A stretch of DNA of 64,000 nt from Enterococcus florum (lineage in GTDB: Bacteria; Bacillota; Bacilli; Lactobacillales; Enterococcaceae), in NCBI RefSeq assembly GCF_004309355.1, contig NZ_BJCC01000024.1:1-64000 (forward strand), given 5' to 3'. A model generated the notes under the pieces. The model made no database searches. It worked only from the letters and a program-made list of their open reading frames with translations, and was not told the origin of the DNA. Below, in pieces: positions 25,342 to 36,585 of this stretch. A program made the translations under genes and the position numbers. Every line of letters begins with the position of its first letter. Positions within the stretch are counted from its first letter, which is position 1.

Positions 25342-26073
25342 GTGAAGAAAAACAGCAAAACACGCCAAAAGGAAATGCTGTTCTATGTCATGAAAAAAGA
25401 AGAAATGGCCATCAGTGAACGAGCCAAACAATTTTAAGCAACGATGGAAACGGTTCGTAAAGATGTCAACATGCTAGAAGTAAAAAATCTTTTGACTAAA
25501 AACACGACTTTTTCTTGGGACCAAGCCCTATGATGAAGCGCGAAGAAAACAAGAAGTAAAAAATCAAGATTGCTGAATATGCCTTGTAGCTGATCCTCCG
25601 AAAAAGCGTTGATCGTTTTGGGTGCAGGCTCAACAACGCTGCATTTAGCTAGATTACTGTTGAGTCAAAAGGATTTGATTATTTTTACCAACTCCATCCC
25701 GATCGTTGAAGCCCTAACACCTTCAGAAAATAGAATCTTTATGCTTGATGGTTCACTGCGAAATCCTTCATTGGTACGTGGACCGAGGAGCTCCTGAAGC
25801 AAATTTCGGTGGGCATTGCCTTTGTCAGCTGCAATGGTTTTTCTAAAGAAGGCTAAGATTCATTTTCAAGGCGAACTGGGTGTTAAACGGCGGATGGTGG
25901 AAAAAGCTGTAAAGACGGTTTTACTATCGGATACCAGCAAACTGTCTCGATCAGGGGGTTATGGTTATGCGGATTTTTCAGCGATTGATGTCATGGTCAC
26001 CGAACGGCCATTGACAGAAACTGAAAGACAGCAGTTGTCGGAGGATTTGCTGCTGGCTTATCCGGAAGAATAG
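25342..26073 (+). pseudogene. DeoR-family regulator, broken by stops and frameshifts
   Basis: Reading from a GTG at 25342, the DeoR HTH (MLFYVMKKEEMAISERAKQF) meets a TAA, resumes as METVRKDVNMLE, then meets further stops. The sugar-phosphate sensor domain continues as LGAGSTTLHLARLLLSQKDL and FTNSIPIVEALTP, shifts frame near 25795 and again near 25855, and ends KAVKTVLLSDTSKLSRSGGY and YADFSAIDVMVTE. All parts of a full-length regulator are present but no single frame joins them. Confidence 0.85.
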
Positions 26074-26086
26074 AAGATAAGAAAAG

Positions 26087-26121
26087 AAGCGGATCGATCA
26101 TAATAAAGTCGATCCGCTTTT
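26087..26121. terminator. Bidirectional terminator
   Basis: AAGCGGATCGA and TCGATCCGCTT form a perfect 11-bp stem with flanking A and T runs, between the DeoR relic and the convergent RpiR gene. Confidence 0.85.
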
Positions 26122-26123
26122 GC

Positions 26124-26888
26124 TTATTGCAAATTTTTATGTTCTAAATAACCAAAAACCAAAGCTTCGATCACAACATAAAATAATGAATTAGATTGCA
26201 ACGAATACTCAGAAAGCTTGGTATTGTTTAAACTAGCTGCGTAAAGACGATGGTCGACTCTTTGAGATAAAAGATTGTCGGAATGGCCGGTCAATGAAAT
26301 GATCTTGACTCTTTTCAACGAGAGTAGATTCAAAATATCATTTAGATTTTGGTTATTGCCAGACAGGGAAACGATAAAGATCAAGTCCTTTGGTTTCAAC
26401 ACATTAAAGAAATGTTTGAATTCGTAGGATTCTTTGTCTGCTGGGATGGAAAGGACAGGCTTTCCAATGAAAAGAAACAGGCGCTCCATTTCCATAGTTT
26501 GATTTTTTTGTGACACACCTGTATACATCACGTATATTTTTTCACTTTCATCGATCAATTGATAAATGTCATCCCACTTTGTGTTATTTAAATAATCGAT
26601 CGTCTGTTGCAGGGAAGTCACGATACTGGCTTTAGAAGTATACGTTAGTTTTTCTGGTATATTTTTGTCTCCCCACATGAAAAAACTTTTTAGTTCAGTA
26701 AACCCCTTAAAGCCCAGCTTTTGCGACAAACGAACAATGGATGCCTTCGAAGAGGTGGTTTTTTCTGCTAGTTTGGTGATCGACAAGGTTTTCAGCTCGT
26801 CTTTGTGGTTTGCGATATATTCTGCGATCGATCGTTCGGTGGGGCTTAAATACTGGTATTGTTCGTTGATCATCTCTTCAATATTCAT
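26124..26888 (-). CDS. RpiR/MurR-family regulator
   Basis: 254 aa. N-terminal HTH (SITKLAEKTTSSKASIVRLS near 38) and a SIS sugar-phosphate-binding domain (about 105-230, with YVMYTGVSQ and FIVSLSGNNQNLNDIL). It is divergent from the epimerase-GH4-PTS operon starting at 27009 and probably controls it by sensing a phosphorylated sugar. A perfect palindrome at 26920-26936 is the likely binding site. Confidence 0.9.
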   Translation of the reverse strand: MNIEEMINEQYQYLSPTERSIAEYIANHKDELKTLSITKLAEKTTSSKASIVRLSQKLGFKGFTELKSFFMWGDKNIPEKLTYTSKASIVTSLQQTIDYLNNTKWDDIYQLIDESEKIYVMYTGVSQKNQTMEMERLFLFIGKPVLSIPADKESYEFKHFFNVLKPKDLIFIVSLSGNNQNLNDILNLLSLKRVKIISLTGHSDNLLSQRVDHRLYAASLNNTKLSEYSLQSNSLFYVVIEALVFGYLEHKNLQ

Positions 26889-26919
26889 TGGTTACCTCTT
26901 TTTGTTTATTTTACTGAAA

Positions 26920-26936
26920 CCAGTTTCAGAAACTGG
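26920..26936. promoter_or_regulatory. Palindromic operator between RpiR and the glucoside operon
   Basis: CCAGTTTC-A-GAAACTGG is a perfect 17-bp palindrome. The left part TGAAACCAGTTTCA also resembles a catabolite-responsive element, so CcpA may act here too. Promoter elements TTGATT (26949) and TGTAAC follow 16 bases apart. Confidence 0.65.
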
Positions 26937-27008
26937 AACCATCTATTTTGATTTACATGCTAGTATTGCTGTAACGAATCGATTCTAAAAAAATAGAAAG
27001 GAGGAGCA

Positions 27009-27884
27009 ATGATCATTCAACTAGCAAATGCTTGGTGCAACGTTAGGATTTCACCGCATGGGGCAGAATTAAAAAGTTTGCAGTCGGTTGCAGCAAAACA
27101 GGAATACATCTGGCAAGCAGATCCGGCTATCTGGGAGCGCAGTGCACCGTTTTTGTTTCCTAATGTCGGTCGACTGAAAGAGAATACCTACTTCTATCAA
27201 AACAAAAAGTATCACTTAGGTCAACATGGATTTTTACGGGATCAGGATTTTCAGCTGGTAGAGCATACGGAAAATCAAGCAGTTTTACAATTTGAAAGCA
27301 CGGAGGAGACGCAAAAGAACTATCCTTTTACGTTTCGAACGACCGTCACTTATACCCTGCGCGACAATACATTAGTTGTGGCATTTACTGTGAAAAATCT
27401 TGGTGATAAGAAAATGTATTTTTCTTACGGGAATCATGCCGGCTTTTGTGCACCAATTAATCCTGATCTGACCTTTGAGGATTATGCCATTGAACTGCTT
27501 CCGCACCAGCGCAGGAAGCGGATCCGCTTAACCAAAGAAAAGCAGTCCGATCTAGAGCATCCGCTTTTAGAGGAGTCTAATCGCATTGCATTGACACATG
27601 AAAAGTTCAAAAAAGATGCACTGATCTATCAAACGGAAGGGGAAACACAGATCCGGCTGTATTCGGACAAAGACCCGCGACAATTGATTGTGTCTTACGA
27701 GGGATTTTCCTATGTTGGTATCTGGTCGCCTTATCCTACCACAGGAGATTTTGTTTGTATCCAGCCTTGGTGCGGGATTGCTGATCCAATCGCTGCGACA
27801 CAGCAGTGGACACAGAAACCAGCGAGCCAAGAGTTAGCGGCGAATCAGGAGTTTACTCGGGAATTTCGTTTGACGATTGATTAA
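27009..27884 (+). CDS. Aldose 1-epimerase-like protein (LacX type)
   Basis: 291 aa galactose-mutarotase-like fold: ISPHGAELKSLQSV at the start, RSAPFLFPNVGRLKEN near 45, HGFLRDQDF near 76 and GNHAGFCAP near 145. LacX-type proteins act on hexoses or hexose phosphates and often accompany PTS operons. Here it leads a GH4/PTS operon and may supply the correct anomer of the sugar phosphate. RBS AAAGGAGGAG. Confidence 0.85.
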   Translation: MIIQLANAWCNVRISPHGAELKSLQSVAAKQEYIWQADPAIWERSAPFLFPNVGRLKENTYFYQNKKYHLGQHGFLRDQDFQLVEHTENQAVLQFESTEETQKNYPFTFRTTVTYTLRDNTLVVAFTVKNLGDKKMYFSYGNHAGFCAPINPDLTFEDYAIELLPHQRRKRIRLTKEKQSDLEHPLLEESNRIALTHEKFKKDALIYQTEGETQIRLYSDKDPRQLIVSYEGFSYVGIWSPYPTTGDFVCIQPWCGIADPIAATQQWTQKPASQELAANQEFTREFRLTID

Positions 27885-27908
27885 AGTGAAGAAAGAGGCG
27901 TTTTCAAA

Positions 27909-29294
27909 ATGGTAAAAATTGCAACGATTGGTGGCGGCAGCAGCTATACACCAGAATTGATGGAAGGCTTTATCAAACGGTATGAACAGCTTCCTATCAA
28001 AGAAATTTGGTTTACAGATATTCAAGCAGGTAAAGAAAAACTTGAGATTATCGGTGAGATGGCCCAAAGAATGTGGGATGCCTCCCCTTATGAGGTTAAA
28101 ATCCACACTACGTTAGACCGCGCAGAAGCTCTGACGAATGCTGATTTTGTCACGACACAGTTTCGTGTGGGATTTCTAAATGCGCGCATCAAGGATGAAC
28201 GGATTCCTTTATCCTATGGGATGCTGGGTCAAGAAACCAATGGCGCTGGTGGAATTTTGAAAGCCTTCAGAACAATCCCAGTGATGTTGGATATTGTGGA
28301 GGACATGAAAAAATATTGTCCTCGCGCATGGTTGATCAATTTTACCAATCCTAGTGGGATGGTCACCGAAGCGGTTGTTCGTTATGGCAAATGGGAGAAA
28401 GTTATTGGCTTATGCAATATTCCATTAATTGCTACGATGGAGGAGCCTGGATTGATTGACAAGCAGCAAAAAGAGTTGGTCTATCAATTTGCTGGATTGA
28501 ACCATTTCCATTGGCATAAGGTTTTTGATCTGCAAGGAAACAATGTGACCAGAAGAATACTTAAGGAAATGATGGAAAAAGATGCTGGATTGCCTAAAAA
28601 TATTTTCAGCGTCCCATTTTTTGAGGAACAGCTGGACAATATCAATATGATCCCTTGTGGATACCACCGTTACTATTATCGTCAAGAGGAGATGCTGTCT
28701 CACAGCTTAAAAGAGTATCAAACCATTGGAACAAGGGGAGAACAGGTCAAAGAAACCGAGTCTCAGCTATTCGAACTATATAAGAATCCTGAGCTACATG
28801 TGAAGCCGGAGCAACTGGCCAAGCGTGGAGGCGCCTATTATTCTGATGCAGCCTGTGCTACGATTGCGGCTATTCACTCCAATAGTCAAACCCAGATAGT
28901 GGTCTCTACCATTAATCGAGGAGCGGTGCCGGATTTGCCGGCGGATTGCGTCGTTGAAGTATCTGCGAATATCGGCTCTACTGGGGCCATCCCTCAGGCA
29001 TTTGGGTGTTTTAACGCACCAGAAAAAGGCTGGCTGCAATTGATGAAAAATATGGAATTGGCCATTTGTGAGGCTGCAGTCACAGGAAATTACGGATTAG
29101 CTTTGCAATCATTTATTATGAATCCGTTAATTCCTTCAGGCGCAACAGCCAAGCGTGTTTTAGATGAGTTATTGATTGCTCATCAATCGTATTTGCCACA
29201 ATTTGAAGCTACGATTCGAGAACTAGAGGCACAAGGTGTAGAGGTAAAAGATGAGGTATCTAGACAGATAATGCTTGAAGAACAGGGAGGATGA
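27909..29294 (+). CDS. GH4 6-phospho-beta-glucosidase (LicH/CelF type)
   Basis: 461 aa. NAD-binding TIGGGSSYTPELMEGF at 5-20, QETNGAGGILKAFR near 109 and NFTNPSGMVTEAV near 144. The metal site carries CNIP (LCNIP near 173), the form seen in beta-specific GH4 enzymes; His follows in AGLNHFHWHKV. GH4 enzymes use NAD+ and Mn2+ with a redox mechanism to split phosphorylated disaccharides. It lies between the epimerase and the PTS permease. Confidence 0.88.
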   Translation: MVKIATIGGGSSYTPELMEGFIKRYEQLPIKEIWFTDIQAGKEKLEIIGEMAQRMWDASPYEVKIHTTLDRAEALTNADFVTTQFRVGFLNARIKDERIPLSYGMLGQETNGAGGILKAFRTIPVMLDIVEDMKKYCPRAWLINFTNPSGMVTEAVVRYGKWEKVIGLCNIPLIATMEEPGLIDKQQKELVYQFAGLNHFHWHKVFDLQGNNVTRRILKEMMEKDAGLPKNIFSVPFFEEQLDNINMIPCGYHRYYYRQEEMLSHSLKEYQTIGTRGEQVKETESQLFELYKNPELHVKPEQLAKRGGAYYSDAACATIAAIHSNSQTQIVVSTINRGAVPDLPADCVVEVSANIGSTGAIPQAFGCFNAPEKGWLQLMKNMELAICEAAVTGNYGLALQSFIMNPLIPSGATAKRVLDELLIAHQSYLPQFEATIRELEAQGVEVKDEVSRQIMLEEQGG

Positions 29295-29297
29295 CAG

Positions 29298-30917
29298 ATG
29301 AAAAATAAAGGTGAAAGTGTTGTTTTTGCAACGATTCAGAAGGTTGGGCGTTCGTTTTTCCTGCCGGTTTCCATTTTACCGATCGCGGGTTTATTACTAG
29401 GGATAGGCGCTTCATTGACCAACCAGGGAACGATCGAAGCCTATAATCTCGAAGGTCTTTTAGGGAATGGCACAGCACTGCACGTATTATTTTCGATTTT
29501 TTCTCAAGTAGGGACGGTCATTTTTGGCAATTTACCGATTATCTTTGCGATTTCGGTGGCGATCGGGATGGCCAAGCAAGAGAAGGCTGTAGCTGCTTTG
29601 TCGGCTGCGATTTCATTTTTTGTGATGCATACAACGATCAATGCTTTGCTGAAAGCCGATGGAAGCATTTTGCCAGATGGTAGTTTCGGTGAAGGAATTC
29701 TGGATGGTGCATTAACCAGTGTCGTTGGGATTACTTCGTTGGAAATGGGAGTATTCGGCGGGATCGTTGTGGGATTAGGTGTCGCCGCGCTGCACAATCG
29801 ATTCTACAAACAGCAGCTGCCTAATGCCTTGTCTTTCTTTGCTGGTGTCCGGTTTGTTCCGATTATTTCTGTGTTGGTCTATATTTTTGTAGGGATCGCT
29901 TTTTACTTTGTATGGCCAGTAATTCAGTCAGCGATTTTCTCCGCGGGCGGTCTGGTAATGAAATCAGGTTATTTTGGAACATTTATTTTTGGTTTCATGG
30001 AACGAGCGCTGATTCCGTTCGGGCTGCACCATGTTTTCTATATTCCATTCTGGCAAACAGGATTGGGTGGTACGGCGATCATCGATGGTGTAACTGTAGC
30101 AGGTGCACAAAATATTTATTTCGCCGAATTGGCTTCAGCTAGTACAACAAGATTTAGTGTGGAGGCTTGCCGTTTCATGACTGGGAAATATCCGTTCATG
30201 ATGGCTGGTTTGCCTGCAGCGGCGTATGCGATGTATAAAACGGCGAAACCTGAAAACCGTAAATTGGTTGGAGGCCTGCTTTTCTCAGCTGCTTTAACCT
30301 CTTTCTTAACCGGAATCACGGAACCGATCGAATTTACGTTCCTGTTCGTTGCACCGTTCTTATTCCTGCTGCATTGTGCCTTCGCCGGTCTTTCTTTTGT
30401 CCTTATGCACTTATTGCAGATTTGTATTGGAACGACTTTCTCCTGCGGACTGATCGATTTCTTATTGTATGGGCCGCTGCAAGGAAATGCGAAAACCAAT
30501 TGGCTCATGATTCTGCCTGTTTTCGTTGGCTATGCGGTATTGTACTTCTTTGTTTTCAAGTTTTTGATTCAAACATTTAATATTCCAACACCTGGAAGAG
30601 AAGATGGAGAAGCCAAGTTGTATACGAAAGACGATTTCCAAAAGAAATCTAGTGGCGAAAACCAAGCTGATGACGAGTTGTCTGACGTGATTCTGACAGC
30701 TATTGGCGGGTTGACTAATTTAGTTGATATCGATGCTTGTGCGACTCGACTGCGCCTGACGGTCAATGATCCAGAGGCGGTAGATGATGAGCTGCTGAAA
30801 CAGCACGGCGCAAAAGGCGTGATCAAAAAAGGTAGTGGACTTCAAATCATTTATGGTCCGCAGGTGAGTATTATTAAAAGTAATTTTGAAGAATATGTCG
30901 AAGGATTGACGGTATAA
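29298..30917 (+). CDS. PTS EIICB permease, glucose/maltose family
   Basis: 539 aa. EIIC first (about 1-430, LPIAGLLLGIGAS and ERALIPFGLHHVFYIPFW, TGITEPIEFTFLF), then a linker and EIIB at the C-terminus with the phosphorylated Cys in DACATRLRL (about 474). There is no EIIA domain; the EIIA encoded at 31151 can serve. The permease fits the MalX/PtsG group while the adjacent GH4 is beta-type, so the sugar is probably a beta-glucoside, with some doubt. Starts 4 bases after the GH4 stop. Confidence 0.88.
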   Translation: MKNKGESVVFATIQKVGRSFFLPVSILPIAGLLLGIGASLTNQGTIEAYNLEGLLGNGTALHVLFSIFSQVGTVIFGNLPIIFAISVAIGMAKQEKAVAALSAAISFFVMHTTINALLKADGSILPDGSFGEGILDGALTSVVGITSLEMGVFGGIVVGLGVAALHNRFYKQQLPNALSFFAGVRFVPIISVLVYIFVGIAFYFVWPVIQSAIFSAGGLVMKSGYFGTFIFGFMERALIPFGLHHVFYIPFWQTGLGGTAIIDGVTVAGAQNIYFAELASASTTRFSVEACRFMTGKYPFMMAGLPAAAYAMYKTAKPENRKLVGGLLFSAALTSFLTGITEPIEFTFLFVAPFLFLLHCAFAGLSFVLMHLLQICIGTTFSCGLIDFLLYGPLQGNAKTNWLMILPVFVGYAVLYFFVFKFLIQTFNIPTPGREDGEAKLYTKDDFQKKSSGENQADDELSDVILTAIGGLTNLVDIDACATRLRLTVNDPEAVDDELLKQHGAKGVIKKGSGLQIIYGPQVSIIKSNFEEYVEGLTV

Positions 30918-30934
30918 AAAGATCTATTTTAGGG

Positions 30935-30970
30935 TAGACAGGTGATCACAACACACCTGTCTATCTTTGA
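30935..30970 (+). terminator. Terminator after the first glucoside operon
   Basis: TAGACAGGTG and CACCTGTCTA form a perfect 10-bp stem followed by TCTTTG. Confidence 0.75.
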
Positions 30971-30988
30971 GTAAAATGAAAACGGTTG

Positions 30989-31017
30989 TTGACAGTCAGA
31001 AACCAAGATGCTATTAT
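30989..31017 (+). promoter_or_regulatory. Strong promoter of the antiterminator-controlled operon
   Basis: TTGACA (30989-30994), 17 bases, TATTAT (31012-31017). Upstream, TGAAAACGGTTGTT (30977-30990) partly fits a cre site. Confidence 0.75.
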
Positions 31018-31036
31018 TTGTCTATAAATATGAATA

Positions 31037-31065
31037 GGATTGTTACTTCTTCCGAAGGCATTACC
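31037..31065 (+). promoter_or_regulatory. RNA antiterminator (RAT), site 1
   Basis: The transcript starts just upstream and contains GGATTGTTAC, a 10-base apical part, and GGCATTACC, the conserved arms of BglG/LicT RNA antiterminators. A weaker hairpin with T runs lies in 31062-31115. Binding of the 31666 product should allow read-through into the EIIA gene. Confidence 0.85.
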
Positions 31066-31150
31066 TATAAAGCTGACTCGTTGTCCGTTTTTTAGAGGGT
31101 TTGTTTTGGGATTTTTTTGTGTCCTGTTTGCTAGAGGAGGAGTAGATAGA

Positions 31151-31645
31151 GTGTTTTCATTTTTGAAAAAGAAAAAAGAACCTGGTTTACAAGACATGGT
31201 GCTGTATGCACCAGTTAGTGGAGAAGCAGTCGAGTTGGGTCAGGTACCTGATCAAGTTTTTGCCAGCAAAATGATGGGAGAAGGAGTTGCTTTTGAATTC
31301 TCAGGGCAAACCATTGCAGCTCCCTGTGATGCTGAAGTTACTTTAATTGCCAATACTCTGCATGCAGTCGGACTACTGGCAGATAATGGGGCGGAAATTT
31401 TGATTCACATTGGACTTGATACGACAGAATTGAATGGAGAAGGGTTTGAAGCTAGGGTTTCAGTTGGGCAAAGGGTAAAAAGGGGCGACCGATTGATAAC
31501 TTTTGATCGTTCCTTTATTGAGGGGAAAGGCTATAGTTTGATCACACCTATGGTCATCACAAACAGCAGTGATTTTTCAGTCGAAGTGTTAAAAACTGCA
31601 GCGACTTTCGAAGAAGCGCAATCTCCTATCATCAAGCTTGGATAA
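31151..31645 (+). CDS. PTS EIIA, glucose (Crr) type
   Basis: 164 aa from a GTG at 31151 with GAGGAGG upstream; the frame reaches further but that part overlaps the RAT leader. Single EIIA domain: LYAPVSGEAVELGQVPDQVF near 20, the supporting His in NTLHAVGL and the phosphorylated His in ILIHIGLDTTELNGEGF (near 81). It probably donates phosphate to the EIICB at 29298 and the EIIBC at 32627, neither of which has its own EIIA. Confidence 0.9.
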   Translation: MFSFLKKKKEPGLQDMVLYAPVSGEAVELGQVPDQVFASKMMGEGVAFEFSGQTIAAPCDAEVTLIANTLHAVGLLADNGAEILIHIGLDTTELNGEGFEARVSVGQRVKRGDRLITFDRSFIEGKGYSLITPMVITNSSDFSVEVLKTAATFEEAQSPIIKLG

Positions 31646-31665
31646 CGTCTGGAGGTGTTTGATTC

Positions 31666-32499
31666 ATGTTGGTCATTAAAAAAATCAATAACAATGTGGC
31701 AATTTGCCGAGACAGCAAACAGCATGAGTTGATTGCCTTTGGAAAAGGGATTGGTTTCCCTGAAATTCCTTACGAGCTAGAGGATCTGAGCATCATTCGG
31801 CGAACCTATTACGGAGTAGATGACAATTATTTGAATCTGATTCACTCTGTGCCGGAAGAAATTTTCGAAGTAGCTTCTGAGGTCGTTGATCTGGCAATCG
31901 CGAAAATCGATTCGGAGCTGAGTCCGAATATCGTCTTTACCTTGGCCGATCACATTCATTTTGCAGTGGAGAGAATCCGAAAGAATATCAACATCAGCAA
32001 TCCACTGCAATATGAGGTTCAACATATGTATGAAACAGAGTACGAAATCGGTATGCAAGCAATCCAACTGATGAAAAAAAGACTGAATGTATTTTTTCCA
32101 AAAGCGGAGGCAACCAATCTTGCGCTGCATCTAGTCAACGCTCAGGAGAAGCTGATGACGTCTGCAGACCAAGTCAACAGTGAGGAAATCCTTCATGACA
32201 TCACAGATTTGATAAGTCAACATTTCAATATGTATATCGACAAAAACAGCTTCAATTATGCAAGATTTGTTTCGCATATTCAGTACTTGCTGAAGCGGAA
32301 GGAAGCAAAGCAATCTATTGATACCTTGAACAAGAAAATGTTTGAATCAATGATTGAAGAGTACCCGAAGACATATACTTGTGTTGGAAAAATCAGCGAT
32401 TATTTGGCCGACAGTATTGATTGGACGCTTAGTCAAGAAGAAGAATTGTATTTGATGCTGCATGTAAATCGGCTTTGTGTCAGAGAAGATGCTGAATAA
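31666..32499 (+). CDS. licT: BglG/LicT-type transcriptional antiterminator
   Basis: 277 aa. RNA-binding CAT domain (1-55, MLVIKKINNNVAICRDSKQH and AFGKGIGFPE), then PRD1 (about 65-165) and PRD2 (about 170-277), each with conserved His (LADHIHFAVER and LHLVNAQEK; SHIQYLL and MLHVNRL). PTS-dependent phosphorylation of the PRDs sets its activity. Two matching RNA targets lie at 31037 and 32524, either side of the EIIA-licT pair. Confidence 0.92.
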   Translation: MLVIKKINNNVAICRDSKQHELIAFGKGIGFPEIPYELEDLSIIRRTYYGVDDNYLNLIHSVPEEIFEVASEVVDLAIAKIDSELSPNIVFTLADHIHFAVERIRKNINISNPLQYEVQHMYETEYEIGMQAIQLMKKRLNVFFPKAEATNLALHLVNAQEKLMTSADQVNSEEILHDITDLISQHFNMYIDKNSFNYARFVSHIQYLLKRKEAKQSIDTLNKKMFESMIEEYPKTYTCVGKISDYLADSIDWTLSQEEELYLMLHVNRLCVREDAE

Positions 32500-32523
32500 C
32501 TGAATAACTCTTTGTGCTTGTGA

Positions 32524-32597
32524 GGCTTGTTACGAGAAAATCGGCATTACCCACCGCAAAAAACATGGATCAACATGTTTTTGTGGTGGGTATTTTT
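32524..32597 (+). promoter_or_regulatory. RNA antiterminator (RAT), site 2, overlapping a terminator
   Basis: GGCTTGTTAC and GGCATTACC (32524-32551) match the RAT at 31037 in both arms. The last bases, ACC, form the base of a strong hairpin (32549-32567 with 32574-32591) followed by ATTTTT. The two structures exclude each other, the classical LicT switch, and gate the EIIBC gene at 32627. Confidence 0.88.
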
Positions 32598-32626
32598 GCG
32601 AAAAAATTAGAAAAGGAGTTTTTAAG

Positions 32627-35433
<2,807 letters not shown>

Positions 35434-35523
35434 TGGATTGTGAGCCCTCAATTGCTATTAAATAGCTCTATGCGCTTTCAGGCTCATCCCTTATAATGGA
35501 GAAAAAGGGAGGGATTTAATGTA

Positions 35524-36414
35524 ATGTTAATTACTGAAAAGTTGAAAGAGCCAAAGCATTCAGAAATGGACCAAGCTTTATCGGTATTCTTCCTCGAAAA
35601 TAGTGAACAGCTAGAAGAGCTGAGCGCTCGGATGATTGCCCAGCAGATCTACACGGCACCATCTACAGTTGTGCGCTTTTGCCAGCGGCTGGGATTTAAA
35701 GGGTTTAATGATTTCAAGAAAGCATATTTAGATGAACAAAATTATTTAAATGCACATTTTAAGGATATCGATCCGAATGCTCCCTTCAGCAGTCGAGACC
35801 GCTATGTCACGATTGCCAGTAAACTGAGTGCGCTGTATCATGAAACAGCAGTAGATACCTTATCTCTACTGAATCATGATATTTTGCAGCAAGTTACCCA
35901 AATGCTCCATCAAAGCGACACGATTTATATATGCTCTGCTGGAGACTCTCTGGAAGCAGGACGGACCTTTAAAAACCGGATGATCAAAATCGGGAAACAA
36001 GTCATCGTTGAAGAACGAACTGATAACATGTTTTATCAGGCCTGTTACGCCACCACAAAGGCATGTTTTATCGTTATTTCCTATTCAGGAGAAACCGAAC
36101 GCATTCTACGGACCGCCAAAAAATTAGCGGAACGAAGGATTCCGACGATTGCGATCACTTCTTATGGTGAGAACACACTAAGTGACTTGATTTCTTGTGT
36201 TATCTATATCTCCACTCGCGAAAAATTAATTGATAATCTAGGTAATTTTAGTGCAATGCTGTCGATCTCGTATATCTTAGATACGGTATATGCCTGTATG
36301 TTCAATGAAAATTACCAAACGAACCGAGAGAATAAGCAGAATTTTTCGTTGGAAAATGAACTGTATCGAAAATCAAACAATCCGATCATTGCGGACAAAT
36401 TCAGAAACATGTAG
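35524..36414 (+). CDS. RpiR-family regulator
   Basis: 296 aa. HTH with MIAQQIYTAPSTVVRFCQRL near 37 and a SIS domain (about 125-260, IYICSAGDSLEAGR and VISYSGETERIL). A TATAAT before it (35492) suggests its own promoter. It likely governs the following EIIBCA-GH1 genes through the palindrome at 36444. Confidence 0.9.
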   Translation: MLITEKLKEPKHSEMDQALSVFFLENSEQLEELSARMIAQQIYTAPSTVVRFCQRLGFKGFNDFKKAYLDEQNYLNAHFKDIDPNAPFSSRDRYVTIASKLSALYHETAVDTLSLLNHDILQQVTQMLHQSDTIYICSAGDSLEAGRTFKNRMIKIGKQVIVEERTDNMFYQACYATTKACFIVISYSGETERILRTAKKLAERRIPTIAITSYGENTLSDLISCVIYISTREKLIDNLGNFSAMLSISYILDTVYACMFNENYQTNRENKQNFSLENELYRKSNNPIIADKFRNM

Positions 36415-36443
36415 CCTTGCCTGCATGTTTCTTTTTGTAGTCT

Positions 36444-36495
36444 GCAACACTGTTGCGCAAAAAAATGATTTATGCGGTACAATTTCGCAACAGTG
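36444..36495 (+). promoter_or_regulatory. Promoter flanked by repeated GCAACA operator elements
   Basis: GCAACA-C-TGTTGC (36444-36456) is a perfect palindrome. CACTGTTGCG (36448-36457) is repeated inverted as CGCAACAGTG (36486-36495), just after a TACAAT -10 (36478-36483). This places repressor contacts on both sides of the promoter for the EIIBCA gene. Confidence 0.65.
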
Positions 36496-36585
36496 AATAA
36501 ACCGCTTTCGGTTTTATTGTTCGGACCGATGTCTGGTTATATAGTGAAGATACCAAAAGGGAGTACATCAAGTAGGAGGGGTATT

